Assembly (NCBI GenBank): GCA_031296915.1
Contig: JAVDPC010000002.1
Location: forward strand, 248,001 to 312,000
Direction of reading: 5' to 3'
DNA from: Cerasicoccus frondis
GTDB taxonomy: Bacteria > Verrucomicrobiota > Verrucomicrobiia > Opitutales > Cerasicoccaceae
DNA length: 64,000 nucleotides
Under the pieces are notes generated by a model. The model saw only the letters and a program-made list of their open reading frames with translations. It did not search any database and was not told where the DNA came from. A program made the translations under genes and the position numbers. Shown here piece by piece: positions 25,850-35,250 of the stretch; position 1 is the stretch's first letter; every line of letters begins with the position of its first letter.

Positions 25850-28639
25850 CTAAGGGAGCTTATTGTTTTCCACTGTGGTTGACCAATTTACGCCAGTAGG
25901 AATTTCCAACGCATCGGCGGTAGATAATCCTGATTCGAGCAAGTCATTATCGCTAACAACCGCTCCATAAGTATTTCGAAGATAGATTCCCCGGTTAGTC
26001 ATTCCGGGTAAAAGTGCGGGGCTACGAACCGTGCTTATAACATTTCCAGCCACATGACTGGTTGCAGCGTTCCCCAGAAGAATTGCGTCATTCTCCCAGC
26101 ATTCGATCAAATTATCCCGAATAGTAATTTTCTCATTGGGCATGTATTCTGAAATTAAGCGCCCCCACATATCAGTTGGATCAGGCTTCCAGAATTCCAA
26201 ATGAATACCCGCCATATCGCGCGCTGTCTGATCATAACCACCGTCACTCAAGGTATTATCCGCGATCAGAATGTTATAGTTGTATGGACCATTCCTCCAG
26301 TAATTCGCCTCGTTTACCATAACAATTGCAGATGAAGAAACCGCCTGAAAGTGGTTCCCCACGATTGCGCCGTTAGCAGATCTAACAGCGCAGCCGTAGC
26401 GTCTGATTGCAGCAAAGCGATTGTTCCGAACCATGAAGGACGCGTTACGCTCGGTGATGCTGAAAAGTTGATCGTTAAGATGCTTTTCGTCATCGCTGGT
26501 ATAGCTCGTCTCCAACGCTCCGGACAGCGCAGGGCTGAATTCCAATTCATAATACTCCACTGTGCCGGTAACAGGATACCTCGAGGGCTCAGCAGTCAGC
26601 GTATACACGGTGCTTTCGACTTCACCATCCAATGAGGAAAAAATGCGAAATCGGTCCCCATCCGACAAATACATGTTGTCGGGCCATATCCTGATGCTCG
26701 TCGAGGATAGCACCTCTTTGGCGATAAGACCTTTGCTATACAAAGCAACTGCGTCATCTCCGATTGCTTCAAAGTCGCAACCTTCAATCCACGGTCCAAT
26801 GGAGCCAGCAAAGCAATGTACGCCGTCTGCATTGCCCCCCATCCAGCGTCCAGACTTCGGCGCAAGCACACAATTCAGCACTTTGCCCCCCGGGGATTCA
26901 TGGAACTGAAAGTGTCCCGCTGGCGCTGCATATACCGTGAGACCTTCAAAGGCTACGTCACTCGATCGGTAAGCGGATGAAATCGAGCCCACAGGCGAAG
27001 CGTCTGAGCTCGTGCGCGCAAACACAACCAGTCGATCTCCTACCGCCAATTGCGCAACCGCCTCACTATAGCTTGGGTACGTAACCGTGACCTGATACAG
27101 CCCTTCCCCCAGCGGCATTACAGAATTCTTGTCCAGCGACCATACAATATTCGTATCCGGCTTCAATCTCCCTTGAACCGCCTCGACTCTGTTCTGCCAA
27201 TCGGGATCGAGCACACAGGCAAAACTCCAGTGTTCGTTCAGGATATCACTGTCCAAGTCAGGATAACCACTAGCCTGGTTCAAAGTCAGAATGGTATTGC
27301 TACCCGACGGCGAAATGCTCGTCACAGCGCCAACAAACTGCGGCACGGGATCGTAATCCAACGTAAATCCGCGAATCGTGATGCGCTCGCTGTTCGTGAT
27401 TTTGACGAAGCCTGGAATAACGTGCCCACCAGAAACGGGTGCAGGTTGAATCGTAATGACCGCCCCCTGACCTTCGAGAATAACATCCTCTTTATTGGTA
27501 ATCCAAACAGGATACACGTCAGCAGCGGAAGTAGGTGCGTAGACATAGTTTCCAGCCGAAAAGACTATCTTGATTGGCCCTGTTGCATTCGAAATTAGAT
27601 TGTTGACGGTAGTCGCCCAGTTTCCACTCGGAGAGACGACTTGCGTGTTCGCTGGCTCCCCCAGTAGATAGCGAAAAATAGCAGACCATGGGCCGCTTTC
27701 CCCATCTTCCCCAAGCGCACGCACCCGCCAAAAACGCGCCGACGGATACAACGCCGACAACGGAACATAGCGAGTCAGTTCGACAATATCCTGATCCACG
27801 ACAAGGCCAAATGTTTCACTATTCGAAATCTGAATTTCGTAACGTGAAGATCCAGTCACTGACGACCACGTAAAAGCGCGAAACCGTTCATAACCCACAG
27901 TATCGTCCGCCGGACTGATCAGCGTTGGCGCCGACAACGCTGGCACGCCAACGGTGTAACTCAGGTATGGCGCCGAGCCTGAATCATCGGAGTAAAAGTA
28001 GACGCCCGGGTCGCTCGTCTCACCCGTTGAGGTAATGATGAACGTAGCAAGGTTTCCGTCTGCGGCAGCTTGCTGCGTTCCATAATAATCGCCGAGTTTA
28101 CCAACCGCCCAGTTCAGGTAGTTGTCAAACTCACCACTAATAGTGAGCTGTTGACTCGCTCCGATGGAGCTCGTGTCCACAGTAAATGAACCAAGCAACA
28201 CCGTTCCATCGGGATTCAGCCCCGACGCGCTAACAGTGTCATTCAAAGGAGCATTATCCCAGGTAATGGTGGATTCACTCCATGCCGCATCGTCACTGAC
28301 TACGCCATAAATGTTAAAAGTCACGTCTCCTGCTGCGGGCCCAATCAGTGGGCTCGAATAGAAGGTCAGTGTCAACGATGCAGCGGAAAACCAAGTCTGC
28401 GACGTCGTGAGCCCTGTAAGATCAACCTCCAGGTATGCCTTACGATTATATGATGTGCCGCGAGCTGCGACTGCCAAGGCGGAAGCATTCCCAAAGTTCG
28501 TATTCGCGTCGACACCATCTTTTACATATGAAGCGTTGGTGATAGACAGGGTGTCCGCATGACACTGTGCAGCAACGCCAAGAAGGAGAAAAGCCAGCCT
28601 CGCCAGCCATATAATTGGGGTAGTTGGGGTATTGTTCAT
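25850..28639 (-). CDS. secreted DNRLRE + FN3-like + GH110-like beta-helix protein
   Basis: About 929 residues from the ATG at 28639, chosen because a signal peptide follows at once (LARLAFLLLGVAAQCHA); the longer frame from 28723 would overlap the upstream sulfatase. Parts in order: a DNRLRE/CBM96-like domain (AYLEVDLTGL, FNIYGVVSDDAAWSESTITW), about 30-225; an FN3-like domain with FRAFTWSSVTGSSRYEIQIS; then a right-handed beta-helix with GDDAVALYSKG near 630 and MVRNNRFAAIRRYGCAVRS. The 'DGVHC...GPWIEGCDFEAIGDDA' pattern resembles GH110, a family of alpha-1,3-galactosidases, some acting on carrageenan-derived oligosaccharides. No experimental member is identified from memory as close, so substrate is inferred. 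It starts 26 bases after the upstream sulfatase stop. Confidence 0.75.
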   Translation of the reverse strand: MNNTPTTPIIWLARLAFLLLGVAAQCHADTLSITNASYVKDGVDANTNFGNASALAVAARGTSYNRKAYLEVDLTGLTTSQTWFSAASLTLTFYSSPLIGPAAGDVTFNIYGVVSDDAAWSESTITWDNAPLNDTVSASGLNPDGTVLLGSFTVDTSSIGASQQLTISGEFDNYLNWAVGKLGDYYGTQQAAADGNLATFIITSTGETSDPGVYFYSDDSGSAPYLSYTVGVPALSAPTLISPADDTVGYERFRAFTWSSVTGSSRYEIQISNSETFGLVVDQDIVELTRYVPLSALYPSARFWRVRALGEDGESGPWSAIFRYLLGEPANTQVVSPSGNWATTVNNLISNATGPIKIVFSAGNYVYAPTSAADVYPVWITNKEDVILEGQGAVITIQPAPVSGGHVIPGFVKITNSERITIRGFTLDYDPVPQFVGAVTSISPSGSNTILTLNQASGYPDLDSDILNEHWSFACVLDPDWQNRVEAVQGRLKPDTNIVWSLDKNSVMPLGEGLYQVTVTYPSYSEAVAQLAVGDRLVVFARTSSDASPVGSISSAYRSSDVAFEGLTVYAAPAGHFQFHESPGGKVLNCVLAPKSGRWMGGNADGVHCFAGSIGPWIEGCDFEAIGDDAVALYSKGLIAKEVLSSTSIRIWPDNMYLSDGDRFRIFSSLDGEVESTVYTLTAEPSRYPVTGTVEYYELEFSPALSGALETSYTSDDEKHLNDQLFSITERNASFMVRNNRFAAIRRYGCAVRSANGAIVGNHFQAVSSSAIVMVNEANYWRNGPYNYNILIADNTLSDGGYDQTARDMAGIHLEFWKPDPTDMWGRLISEYMPNEKITIRDNLIECWENDAILLGNAATSHVAGNVISTVRSPALLPGMTNRGIYLRNTYGAVVSDNDLLESGLSTADALEIPTGVNWSTTVENNKLP

Positions 28640-28665
28640 AAGAGATACTTGTAGCGGGTTCCTAC

Positions 28666-30300
28666 TTACTGTAACCAGAGCGGTGGAGCGCCAGCTTCGC
28701 CCCAAGCTCTTCGGCACTGCCATTCGAAAGCCGAAATAGCCTTCTGATCGAGCTCGGTGGAAGGATATCTTCGCAACGCTTCCAAATGCGTTTCAACAAT
28801 TGGCGCGTAATTTTCTGCATCATCGGGATCCATAAGCAAATTGTCATGCTCACCGGGGTCGACAGCGTGATCGTAGAGCTCCATGCTGCCATCGCCGTAA
28901 CGGATCAGCCGCCAACGCTCGCTACGCACGGCATGCGAGTTCCAATACCATGTGGAGATGATCATTTCGCGTTCCAGCGTCATCGAAGGATTGGCTAAAA
29001 GCGGGGAGAGATCGACTCCATCAAGATCTAGGACTTCAGGCAGATCACACAGCGCCATGAGCGTCGGATAAATGTCGAGCAGACAAACGGGAACTTCGCT
29101 CATCGTTCCAGGTTTAGTTACCCCCGGGACCCTCCAAATGAGCGGCACTCGAGTCGACTCTTCCCAAAGAGCCTGCTTGTGCCAATGCATTTTCTCACCG
29201 AGATGCCAACCGTGATCAGAATATAAAACGATGATCGTTGTATCGATCAGCTTTTTCTCCGGCACACGTGGGTCAGGCGTCTTTTCCAAGGTATCCAGCA
29301 AACGTCCCACAGCGTGGTCCGCGTATGTAATGCACGCAAGATAGGCCCGAATAATTTTCTTCCAATAGTCGTAGTCGATGACTTCACCAACGCTCCAGTC
29401 AATTTCTATAAAGCGCCGCATGTCGTCGAATGTAGGCGCATGCCCATAGGCAAAAAACTTGCCCATCACTGGCACATCGCTCATCTCGTCTTCTGGAATT
29501 TCAGGTATCGAAATCTCAGAAAGGTCATACAGTTCGAAAAATTCCTTTGGCGCAACTAATGGCACGTGCGGCGCCGCCAATCCACAAGCGAGCATGAAGG
29601 GCTCATTGCCGTGATGTGCCTGTATACGACTAACCGCCCAATCCGTGTTCGCTTCGTCGCTGAGTTTTCCTTTGGGGAAAACATTCAACCCGAAAGCGTC
29701 TTTACGGTCGAAGTCTTCCGGCGTAACTTCATGATACCAGATCGCTGCAGTCATTGGACGCCCAAAACCGGCCTTGATGATTGAGCCATCTGCCTTTTGA
29801 AATGGAAAAACCGGGCCAAAGGTATGCAGCATTCCCCAATCAGTCCAAAGACGTTCCTTGGGCACGGTCGCGTTATCACAATAGTCCTCATGGAAAATCT
29901 TTCCAGTGCCGTAGGTAGCGTAACCACCTTCCTTAAAAGTTCCAGGTAGATACTGCCCCAAGCCGCCCTCGATTTTGCGACTCAATCGGACAATCTCAGC
30001 ATTATTGATAAATCCAATATTAGCTGGATGTCTGCCGGTCAGCATACTGTTTCGAGAAGGAATGCACGAAGCCATATTCGAGTGCGCGTTCTCGAAGCAC
30101 ATCCCCATACTGGCGAGTCGCTGTATATTGGGGGTAATCGAAGCTTGGTAACCGCCAAGCGGCTCAACCCAATCGTTCAAATCGTCAATCGCGATGAGCA
30201 GAACATTTGGCCGAATCGCAGGATCGGAAGCCTTGGCCATAGACGGCATGAAAACCAGCAATATCGATGCCGCCAGATAGTGTGACAACGGCCTAATCAT
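28666..30300 (-). CDS. secreted iduronate-2-sulfatase-like sulfatase (S1 type)
   Basis: 544 residues with a signal peptide (YLAASILLVFMPSMAKA). The N-terminal metal site NVLLIAIDDLNDWV (Asp39, Asp40) and the formylglycine motif ASCIPSRNSMLTGRHP (Cys79) are those of the iduronate-2-sulfatase-like branch. A later LYSDHGWHLGEKMHWHKQ carries the second metal-binding Asp-His and a catalytic lysine. This branch in marine bacteria acts on carrageenan, ulvan, fucoidan or glycosaminoglycans, so the exact substrate is uncertain. It is 50 bases downstream of the GH42-like gene and 26 bases upstream of the GH110-like gene, indicating a common transcript. Confidence 0.92.
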   Translation of the reverse strand: MIRPLSHYLAASILLVFMPSMAKASDPAIRPNVLLIAIDDLNDWVEPLGGYQASITPNIQRLASMGMCFENAHSNMASCIPSRNSMLTGRHPANIGFINNAEIVRLSRKIEGGLGQYLPGTFKEGGYATYGTGKIFHEDYCDNATVPKERLWTDWGMLHTFGPVFPFQKADGSIIKAGFGRPMTAAIWYHEVTPEDFDRKDAFGLNVFPKGKLSDEANTDWAVSRIQAHHGNEPFMLACGLAAPHVPLVAPKEFFELYDLSEISIPEIPEDEMSDVPVMGKFFAYGHAPTFDDMRRFIEIDWSVGEVIDYDYWKKIIRAYLACITYADHAVGRLLDTLEKTPDPRVPEKKLIDTTIIVLYSDHGWHLGEKMHWHKQALWEESTRVPLIWRVPGVTKPGTMSEVPVCLLDIYPTLMALCDLPEVLDLDGVDLSPLLANPSMTLEREMIISTWYWNSHAVRSERWRLIRYGDGSMELYDHAVDPGEHDNLLMDPDDAENYAPIVETHLEALRRYPSTELDQKAISAFEWQCRRAWGEAGAPPLWLQ

Positions 30301-30350
30301 AAATCATCATTGCGTGGTTAAATGCCCAAAGCGGTAATACGAGCTAACCT

Positions 30351-33300
30351 TCAGTTACCCCAGATTTCTATTTCGTCGAGCGCGCCCTCCTCACCAGACC
30401 AAATGGATTCGATTTGGACAAAGCGTCCCTCCGCAAAAAACAAGCCAGTCACATATTCACGAGCTGGTTGCTCAGGACGCAGAACGGCTACCTCGGTGAA
30501 CTCAGCGCCATCAGCGCTAACTGCGATACGAATCAATTCCGGATAAACCGTGCCTGGGCCACGCACGATATTTACCCGTCGAATCTCACGCTCGGCCTTG
30601 AGGTCGAACACGATTGAAACTTCATCCGTACGGTATCGGACGTGATGCTTCAGATTCCCCCACCAATAGGGATAGCTCTCGCGCGTCCCGGTCGGGCTCG
30701 CAAAGCTATTCAGTAGAGCCTGCCCCGCATTGCTGCCAAAGCCGCTTTTTTCCGGGTCGGCGATATCGACGCTCTCTGGCGTTAGATAGCGATAGTCGGC
30801 TTGAACATCGGTCCGATAAGGATAGTTCGACGGGTAACTTTGATTACCGGAAAGCAAATGTAGAACCTTTGACGGATCTGGCGCACTTTCCGAATGGATA
30901 GTGGCTACCGCACATCGTTTTCCCTGGTCACACCAAGTCGCAACGACCGGATAGAGCCAACCAGGACGCATTCGGACGTGCTCAGCATCAGGCGTTACGA
31001 TAAAAGTGAAACTGGCGCTTTCTCCTACGCTCAATGCCGATGTCGTTACATTAGTCTGCTCAACAGTCCAGCCAGCCGGAACCTCCAAGCGTAGCTCCCC
31101 TTCTTGCAGCTTATCGGAAGTTGTGTTGAAAAGTTGAACGTCGACCGTAATAGCCATGCCTGGTTTGGCCAGAACGGTCTGACTGTCCTTACTCGAAGCG
31201 CCAGGGCCACTAGCCGCAATACCGAGCAGCGGTGGATGATCTGTAAGCAAATAGAGCACGCCAGCAGATGTAACTTCGGGCAGCTCGACCTCATAACGCC
31301 CATCGGAAACTGCGTGCACCGCCACCGGCTCCAGCTGACTATTCTCAGCAGAACCCCATAGCACTGCTCCCCACTCACCACTAGGTAGCGGCAAGTTGAG
31401 ACGTGATGGCGCAATGATTTCCGGCTCACTCAAACCTCGGTTTGCGACAACAACCGCATAGTTGCCTTGTCCGTCGGTGTAGGGCTGTTCAACACGAAGT
31501 TTGTGTCGATCCTCGATTGTATGGCCCTCTACCTGATAAGCAGGCTCGACGCCACAACTCGTCAATAAATATGTCAACCACTTGCCGATAACAAACTCGC
31601 CGGAAAAGGAAAGATACTCCTCACGATCCGCCGTAGGACCATCAGGCGCCAACATGCCTTCACGCGCCTTTGCAGGCTTTTCCGACATCAGCGAACCAAG
31701 CTTAAAAGGAAAATAGAGAACGCCACCTTCGCCATAAGCCCTATGCCAAACGAGCGCTTCAGCAGCTTCATTTGCGCCCAGCACACTGGCGTTGTCAGGC
31801 GGCGAAGCCTCGACCCTACCGCTGGCATCGAGTGTCATGTGGTCGTGGTCGAAACTAATTTTACCATTAACTGCGCTCGGCTCCGGCACAAAGCCCAGCA
31901 CATCCTTGAGCCCATCCTCCCGAAGGTGACGCGCTCCGTAACGTCCCACCAAAGTGTCCGTAACCAGCAGACCGCCACTTTCCGTAAAACCAGTGACTGC
32001 CTCACATTCGCTCGTGCTCAGGTGATCGGCTCCGATCAGGAGCAGCGCGTCGTATTGCTTGAGCCATTTAGGAGTCAGTTTAGTGTAGGGGATGACATCA
32101 ACCCAATAGCCATTTTCGCGCAACCAGCGGTAAATCATCCAACGATGGTTTTCCGGGTAATTCCATTTTCCAGCCGCGCGTCTGCTGGAAGATGCTGCGC
32201 TGAGTAGAATATCGCGACGAGGCACGAGTATCGCAACTTTTGGCACGGCAGTCGGAATGCTTTCGGTCCAGAACGCTTCCGTTCGATGAAGCATGTTCGC
32301 CCAACGCGCAGCTTGATAAAGCTTTTCTTTGGGTGAGCCGCTTACGGTATCGAGAAAGCTCCAGCGATGCCAGTCACCCTTCGCCCCGGGGAAGCCCATG
32401 GTAAAATAATTGACCGCCTTTAAACCGTTACCCAGCGCACGATAAAATGTAGAAAGAAATTGGCTACCATCCTCACCATGGCTGTTGGCTTCAGGCAGGA
32501 AAACCCCAAAGTTCGGCGCGCCATCTTCAGGCCGTATGCAATTGTAAAGATAGTCGAGCTCATAGGCGTGCTTATCGCCGCTGCCATACATATCAGCCCC
32601 GTAATAGCCGCCACTGTAGGGACGAATCAAATCGGCGAACAACGCCTGATCGAATGTGCGCTCACGGTTGGCCTCGGGCATCTCGATGGTCTGCTGAGTC
32701 GTCTTGTTGACGACACCACGTTTTTGTGGATCGGCCTCATACATCGCCTGTGTGAGCTTAGCCTGAAAACGAACCATGCTTTCGCTCTGAAACTCCCACC
32801 AATCGAGAGTGAGGCCAGGGTTTGTGGCGTAAGTCTTCCGAGTTGGCGGTTGCTGCGCAGACACATCGGCGAAATTGGTGAAGTCGGCCCCCCAAGCTTG
32901 ATTGAGCTTCGTAATGTCCCCGCCATATGCCTGCTCCAACCAAACGATGAATTCCGCCCGGGCCGCCTCCGAGTAGTCAGGATAGCCCTCCCACTCATTG
33001 GCGAGTCCCCAGAGGGCGGTTTGCTTACCCATAGGAGAACCGATGCGGACCTTGACGTGCTCGCTGACCTCATCGAGCAAATAAGCACGGGTAGCAGGAT
33101 CGAAAATATTAGCTGCCTCGGGACGTCCGCCATAGGGCTTGCCCTCTGGATCGACTGCCGGCGCCAATCGTCCATATCTGCTATCGATGTGGTACTGCCC
33201 ATTCTTAGCGCGTGCGGCAAAAATGAAGCCCAGCATTTCTGCTCCCCGCGCACGGCTGTAATAAGCCATGCCAGGCTCGGGAATTTCATCTGGCGGCGGG

Positions 33301-33617
33301 AAGACGCCCTCAAAGAGAAAACTGCTGTTCCGCGATAATTCATCGCGAAGATTGAACCCGGTTTGAATGGCGCGCTCAGGATCACCAAGCAGAAAACCCA
33401 TGGGGTACCAACCTTTCGAGGGAGGGAATTGGTCCAGCTCCAAAGTGTAGGCGGCAGTCTCGCTCGTCGTAGTTGAAACTGTTTCTTTAGAATTAGAACC
33501 TGAGAGCGAAGACTCTCCACGACCAGTGAGACAAACGCTCAGCAGCAATCCTACTGCAAACGGTTTTAACGCTGAGTTAGGAAAAGACGGTGTGGGTGCA
33601 GAATGCATTTCAATCAA
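30351..33617 (-). CDS. secreted GH42-like beta-galactosidase with C-terminal discoidin-like domain
   Basis: 1088 residues. A hydrophobic export segment (PFAVGLLLSVCL) precedes the catalytic TIM barrel. WGLANEWEGYPDYSEA carries Asn207-Glu208, the position of the acid/base Glu of GH42, followed by FIVWLEQAYGGDITKLNQAWG, a segment characteristic of GH42 and its relatives. Next is a trimerisation-like Rossmann domain (YDALLLIGADHLSTSECEAV), beta domains, an Ig-like region, and a C-terminal F5/8-type discoidin-like domain (EVSIVFDLKAEREIRRVNI, then FVQIESIWSGEEGALDEIEIW). It should remove beta-galactosyl units from oligosaccharides. Carrageenan pathways use GH42-related enzymes of this kind. The nucleophile was not assigned with certainty, and GH167 or an uncharacterised relative is possible. 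Confidence 0.8.
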   Translation of the reverse strand: MIEMHSAPTPSFPNSALKPFAVGLLLSVCLTGRGESSLSGSNSKETVSTTTSETAAYTLELDQFPPSKGWYPMGFLLGDPERAIQTGFNLRDELSRNSSFLFEGVFPPPDEIPEPGMAYYSRARGAEMLGFIFAARAKNGQYHIDSRYGRLAPAVDPEGKPYGGRPEAANIFDPATRAYLLDEVSEHVKVRIGSPMGKQTALWGLANEWEGYPDYSEAARAEFIVWLEQAYGGDITKLNQAWGADFTNFADVSAQQPPTRKTYATNPGLTLDWWEFQSESMVRFQAKLTQAMYEADPQKRGVVNKTTQQTIEMPEANRERTFDQALFADLIRPYSGGYYGADMYGSGDKHAYELDYLYNCIRPEDGAPNFGVFLPEANSHGEDGSQFLSTFYRALGNGLKAVNYFTMGFPGAKGDWHRWSFLDTVSGSPKEKLYQAARWANMLHRTEAFWTESIPTAVPKVAILVPRRDILLSAASSSRRAAGKWNYPENHRWMIYRWLRENGYWVDVIPYTKLTPKWLKQYDALLLIGADHLSTSECEAVTGFTESGGLLVTDTLVGRYGARHLREDGLKDVLGFVPEPSAVNGKISFDHDHMTLDASGRVEASPPDNASVLGANEAAEALVWHRAYGEGGVLYFPFKLGSLMSEKPAKAREGMLAPDGPTADREEYLSFSGEFVIGKWLTYLLTSCGVEPAYQVEGHTIEDRHKLRVEQPYTDGQGNYAVVVANRGLSEPEIIAPSRLNLPLPSGEWGAVLWGSAENSQLEPVAVHAVSDGRYEVELPEVTSAGVLYLLTDHPPLLGIAASGPGASSKDSQTVLAKPGMAITVDVQLFNTTSDKLQEGELRLEVPAGWTVEQTNVTTSALSVGESASFTFIVTPDAEHVRMRPGWLYPVVATWCDQGKRCAVATIHSESAPDPSKVLHLLSGNQSYPSNYPYRTDVQADYRYLTPESVDIADPEKSGFGSNAGQALLNSFASPTGTRESYPYWWGNLKHHVRYRTDEVSIVFDLKAEREIRRVNIVRGPGTVYPELIRIAVSADGAEFTEVAVLRPEQPAREYVTGLFFAEGRFVQIESIWSGEEGALDEIEIWGN

Positions 33618-33799
33618 TGTAAGCTAGGTGTGTGTTTACGAAAATGCCGATCAAAGGCCTGTAGTTATCCAAACCAACAGTAAGCGAGCCACTATTGCAT
33701 AAGCGTCGCGATCAATGGTCGGCCTCTAGAATGGCGCTTATATAAAATAATCTACGCGTCCAAAAGCTACTGAGTGGAGCCATGTCCGCATATCCAAGA

Positions 33800-34432
33800 T
33801 CACAGAGCGCCACCGTTCCAAAACGTATCGCTCGCAGTGGCGGGAACATCTTCCGGCAACAGCAATTCGACATTGCCAGTTAAGTACACGATGCTGACTT
33901 TGCCATCGTTGCGGGGATTCACTTGTGGTGGCCTAAATTCGCTGGAAGTCATCACATCGCCCAAAAGCGCAACTGCGGCGGGGTTCGGCAAGTACTGGTA
34001 ACGGCGATCTGCATGATTAATTTCTAGGATGACATTCATGCCATAGCTCCGCGCTCCCGCATTCGTGTCATCCACGAAAGGAGAATGAAACAATGTGCCG
34101 TCCAAATCAGCAGGAGCCCAACCGGGCCATTGTCGATCTGGATAGATATACGCCCACATCTCTTGGACCCAGGGCGTTCTCGCCTTCGTCGGGTCTTCCT
34201 CATTTCTGCCTAAACCCACACTGAGATAAACGCCTTTGTGATCAATAACGTATAAATCGATGCTTTGGGCGATTTGGCGCATGTTAGACTGAGTTTCGAC
34301 TATCTTTGACCGCGTAATGACATTACCGATTACGGGATACAAAATAGTGACCAGAATCGCGACGATTCCTAGCGCCGCCAGAATTTCCACGAGGGAAAAA
34401 CCAGCACGGGCATGGTGCATCTTGTGGGGCAT
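33800..34432 (-). CDS. prepilin-type (type II secretion G-like) pseudopilin
   Basis: 210 residues with a short basic leader and ARAGFSLVEILAALGIVAI, the prepilin peptidase motif with the conserved Glu5, followed by a hydrophobic helix and SKIVETQSNMRQIAQSIDLY, which is GspG-like. The C-terminal end lacks the H-X9-DG signature of the other pseudopilin-like protein and instead has VSIVYLTGNVELLLPED at that place. It lies 29 bases after the DNRLRE gene in a run of secreted proteins. A role in protein export or surface assembly is inferred from the N-terminus only. Confidence 0.78.
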   Translation of the reverse strand: MPHKMHHARAGFSLVEILAALGIVAILVTILYPVIGNVITRSKIVETQSNMRQIAQSIDLYVIDHKGVYLSVGLGRNEEDPTKARTPWVQEMWAYIYPDRQWPGWAPADLDGTLFHSPFVDDTNAGARSYGMNVILEINHADRRYQYLPNPAAVALLGDVMTSSEFRPPQVNPRNDGKVSIVYLTGNVELLLPEDVPATASDTFWNGGAL

Positions 34433-34461
34433 GGAAAGAATGGGGTAATATACGTTTTCGT

Positions 34462-35157
34462 TTAATTCGGTTTCAATTGATAACTTAACGTGGGCCTACG
34501 CTCAACGGGCTGACTGTTCGAGTAAAAGGTGACTCCGGCATCGTGTTGCGAACCAGAGCATGTGATAATGAAGCTAGCAACGCCATTGGATGCTCCTGTA
34601 TGGTAGACATCACCAGTCTTGCCAGCAACCCAATTAAGATAAACGTCGAGGTTTTTCCCATCGAGGCTCACCAATTGTTCAGGCTCTACTGAGTTTGTGT
34701 TAATCGTGATGGCCCCCAACATAACTGTGCCTGTGGCGAGCACGTCCGTGGCGCTCGCATCATCATTTTCCGGAGCATTGCCCCAGTTGATATCGGCCAC
34801 ATCAAAGGCTTCCGGAGAAACGACGCCATAGACATTGAAGTTTACTTTGCCGCTCGGCTCACCCAATAGCGGCCGTGAGAACAGCATCAAGATTAGCTTG
34901 CTTTCGCTGAACTGCTGGCGCGTTGAAAGCAATTCGTTCACTTCAGCCTGCAGGTAGATCTTTCGAGAATTGTTTCCGCCCCGAGCCGCAACCTCCAAGG
35001 TGCCGCCCTTATCGTAATTTTTATCTGAATAGACGCCACTACGAATAAAGGTGGTTTTTGACAAAGGCAGAGTTTCGGCTAGCAAGGAAGTTGCCGCCAG
35101 CAGCATCGGCAAAGCAAACAAGGTTAAGGCCGAGCGAATTATCGATTTCGTTTTCAT
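34462..35157 (-). CDS. secreted single-domain DNRLRE (CBM96-like) protein
   Basis: About 231 residues from ATG 35157, where the signal peptide starts (SALTLFALPMLLAATSLLA). The whole mature protein is one DNRLRE-type domain: ADINWGNAPENDDASATD, VMLGAITINTN, DVYLNWVAGKTGDVYHTG and VTFYSNSQPVERRPTLSYQ. It closely parallels the N-terminal DNRLRE domain of the GH110-like protein (same order of NAP, LNW, FYS and LSY landmarks), so the two are probably paralogous glycan-binding units. CBM96-like domains in marine bacteria bind alginate and other anionic polysaccharides. No anchor is visible. Confidence 0.75.
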   Translation of the reverse strand: MKTKSIIRSALTLFALPMLLAATSLLAETLPLSKTTFIRSGVYSDKNYDKGGTLEVAARGGNNSRKIYLQAEVNELLSTRQQFSESKLILMLFSRPLLGEPSGKVNFNVYGVVSPEAFDVADINWGNAPENDDASATDVLATGTVMLGAITINTNSVEPEQLVSLDGKNLDVYLNWVAGKTGDVYHTGASNGVASFIITCSGSQHDAGVTFYSNSQPVERRPTLSYQLKPN

Positions 35158-35250
35158 AGCTATCTCGTCCAAGCGCTGCCCCTTCAGGCGCCGAATAAAC
35201 GTTTCTTTTTGGGAAATGCCTTTTTCAGAATGACGACCCGCAAGGGGACT

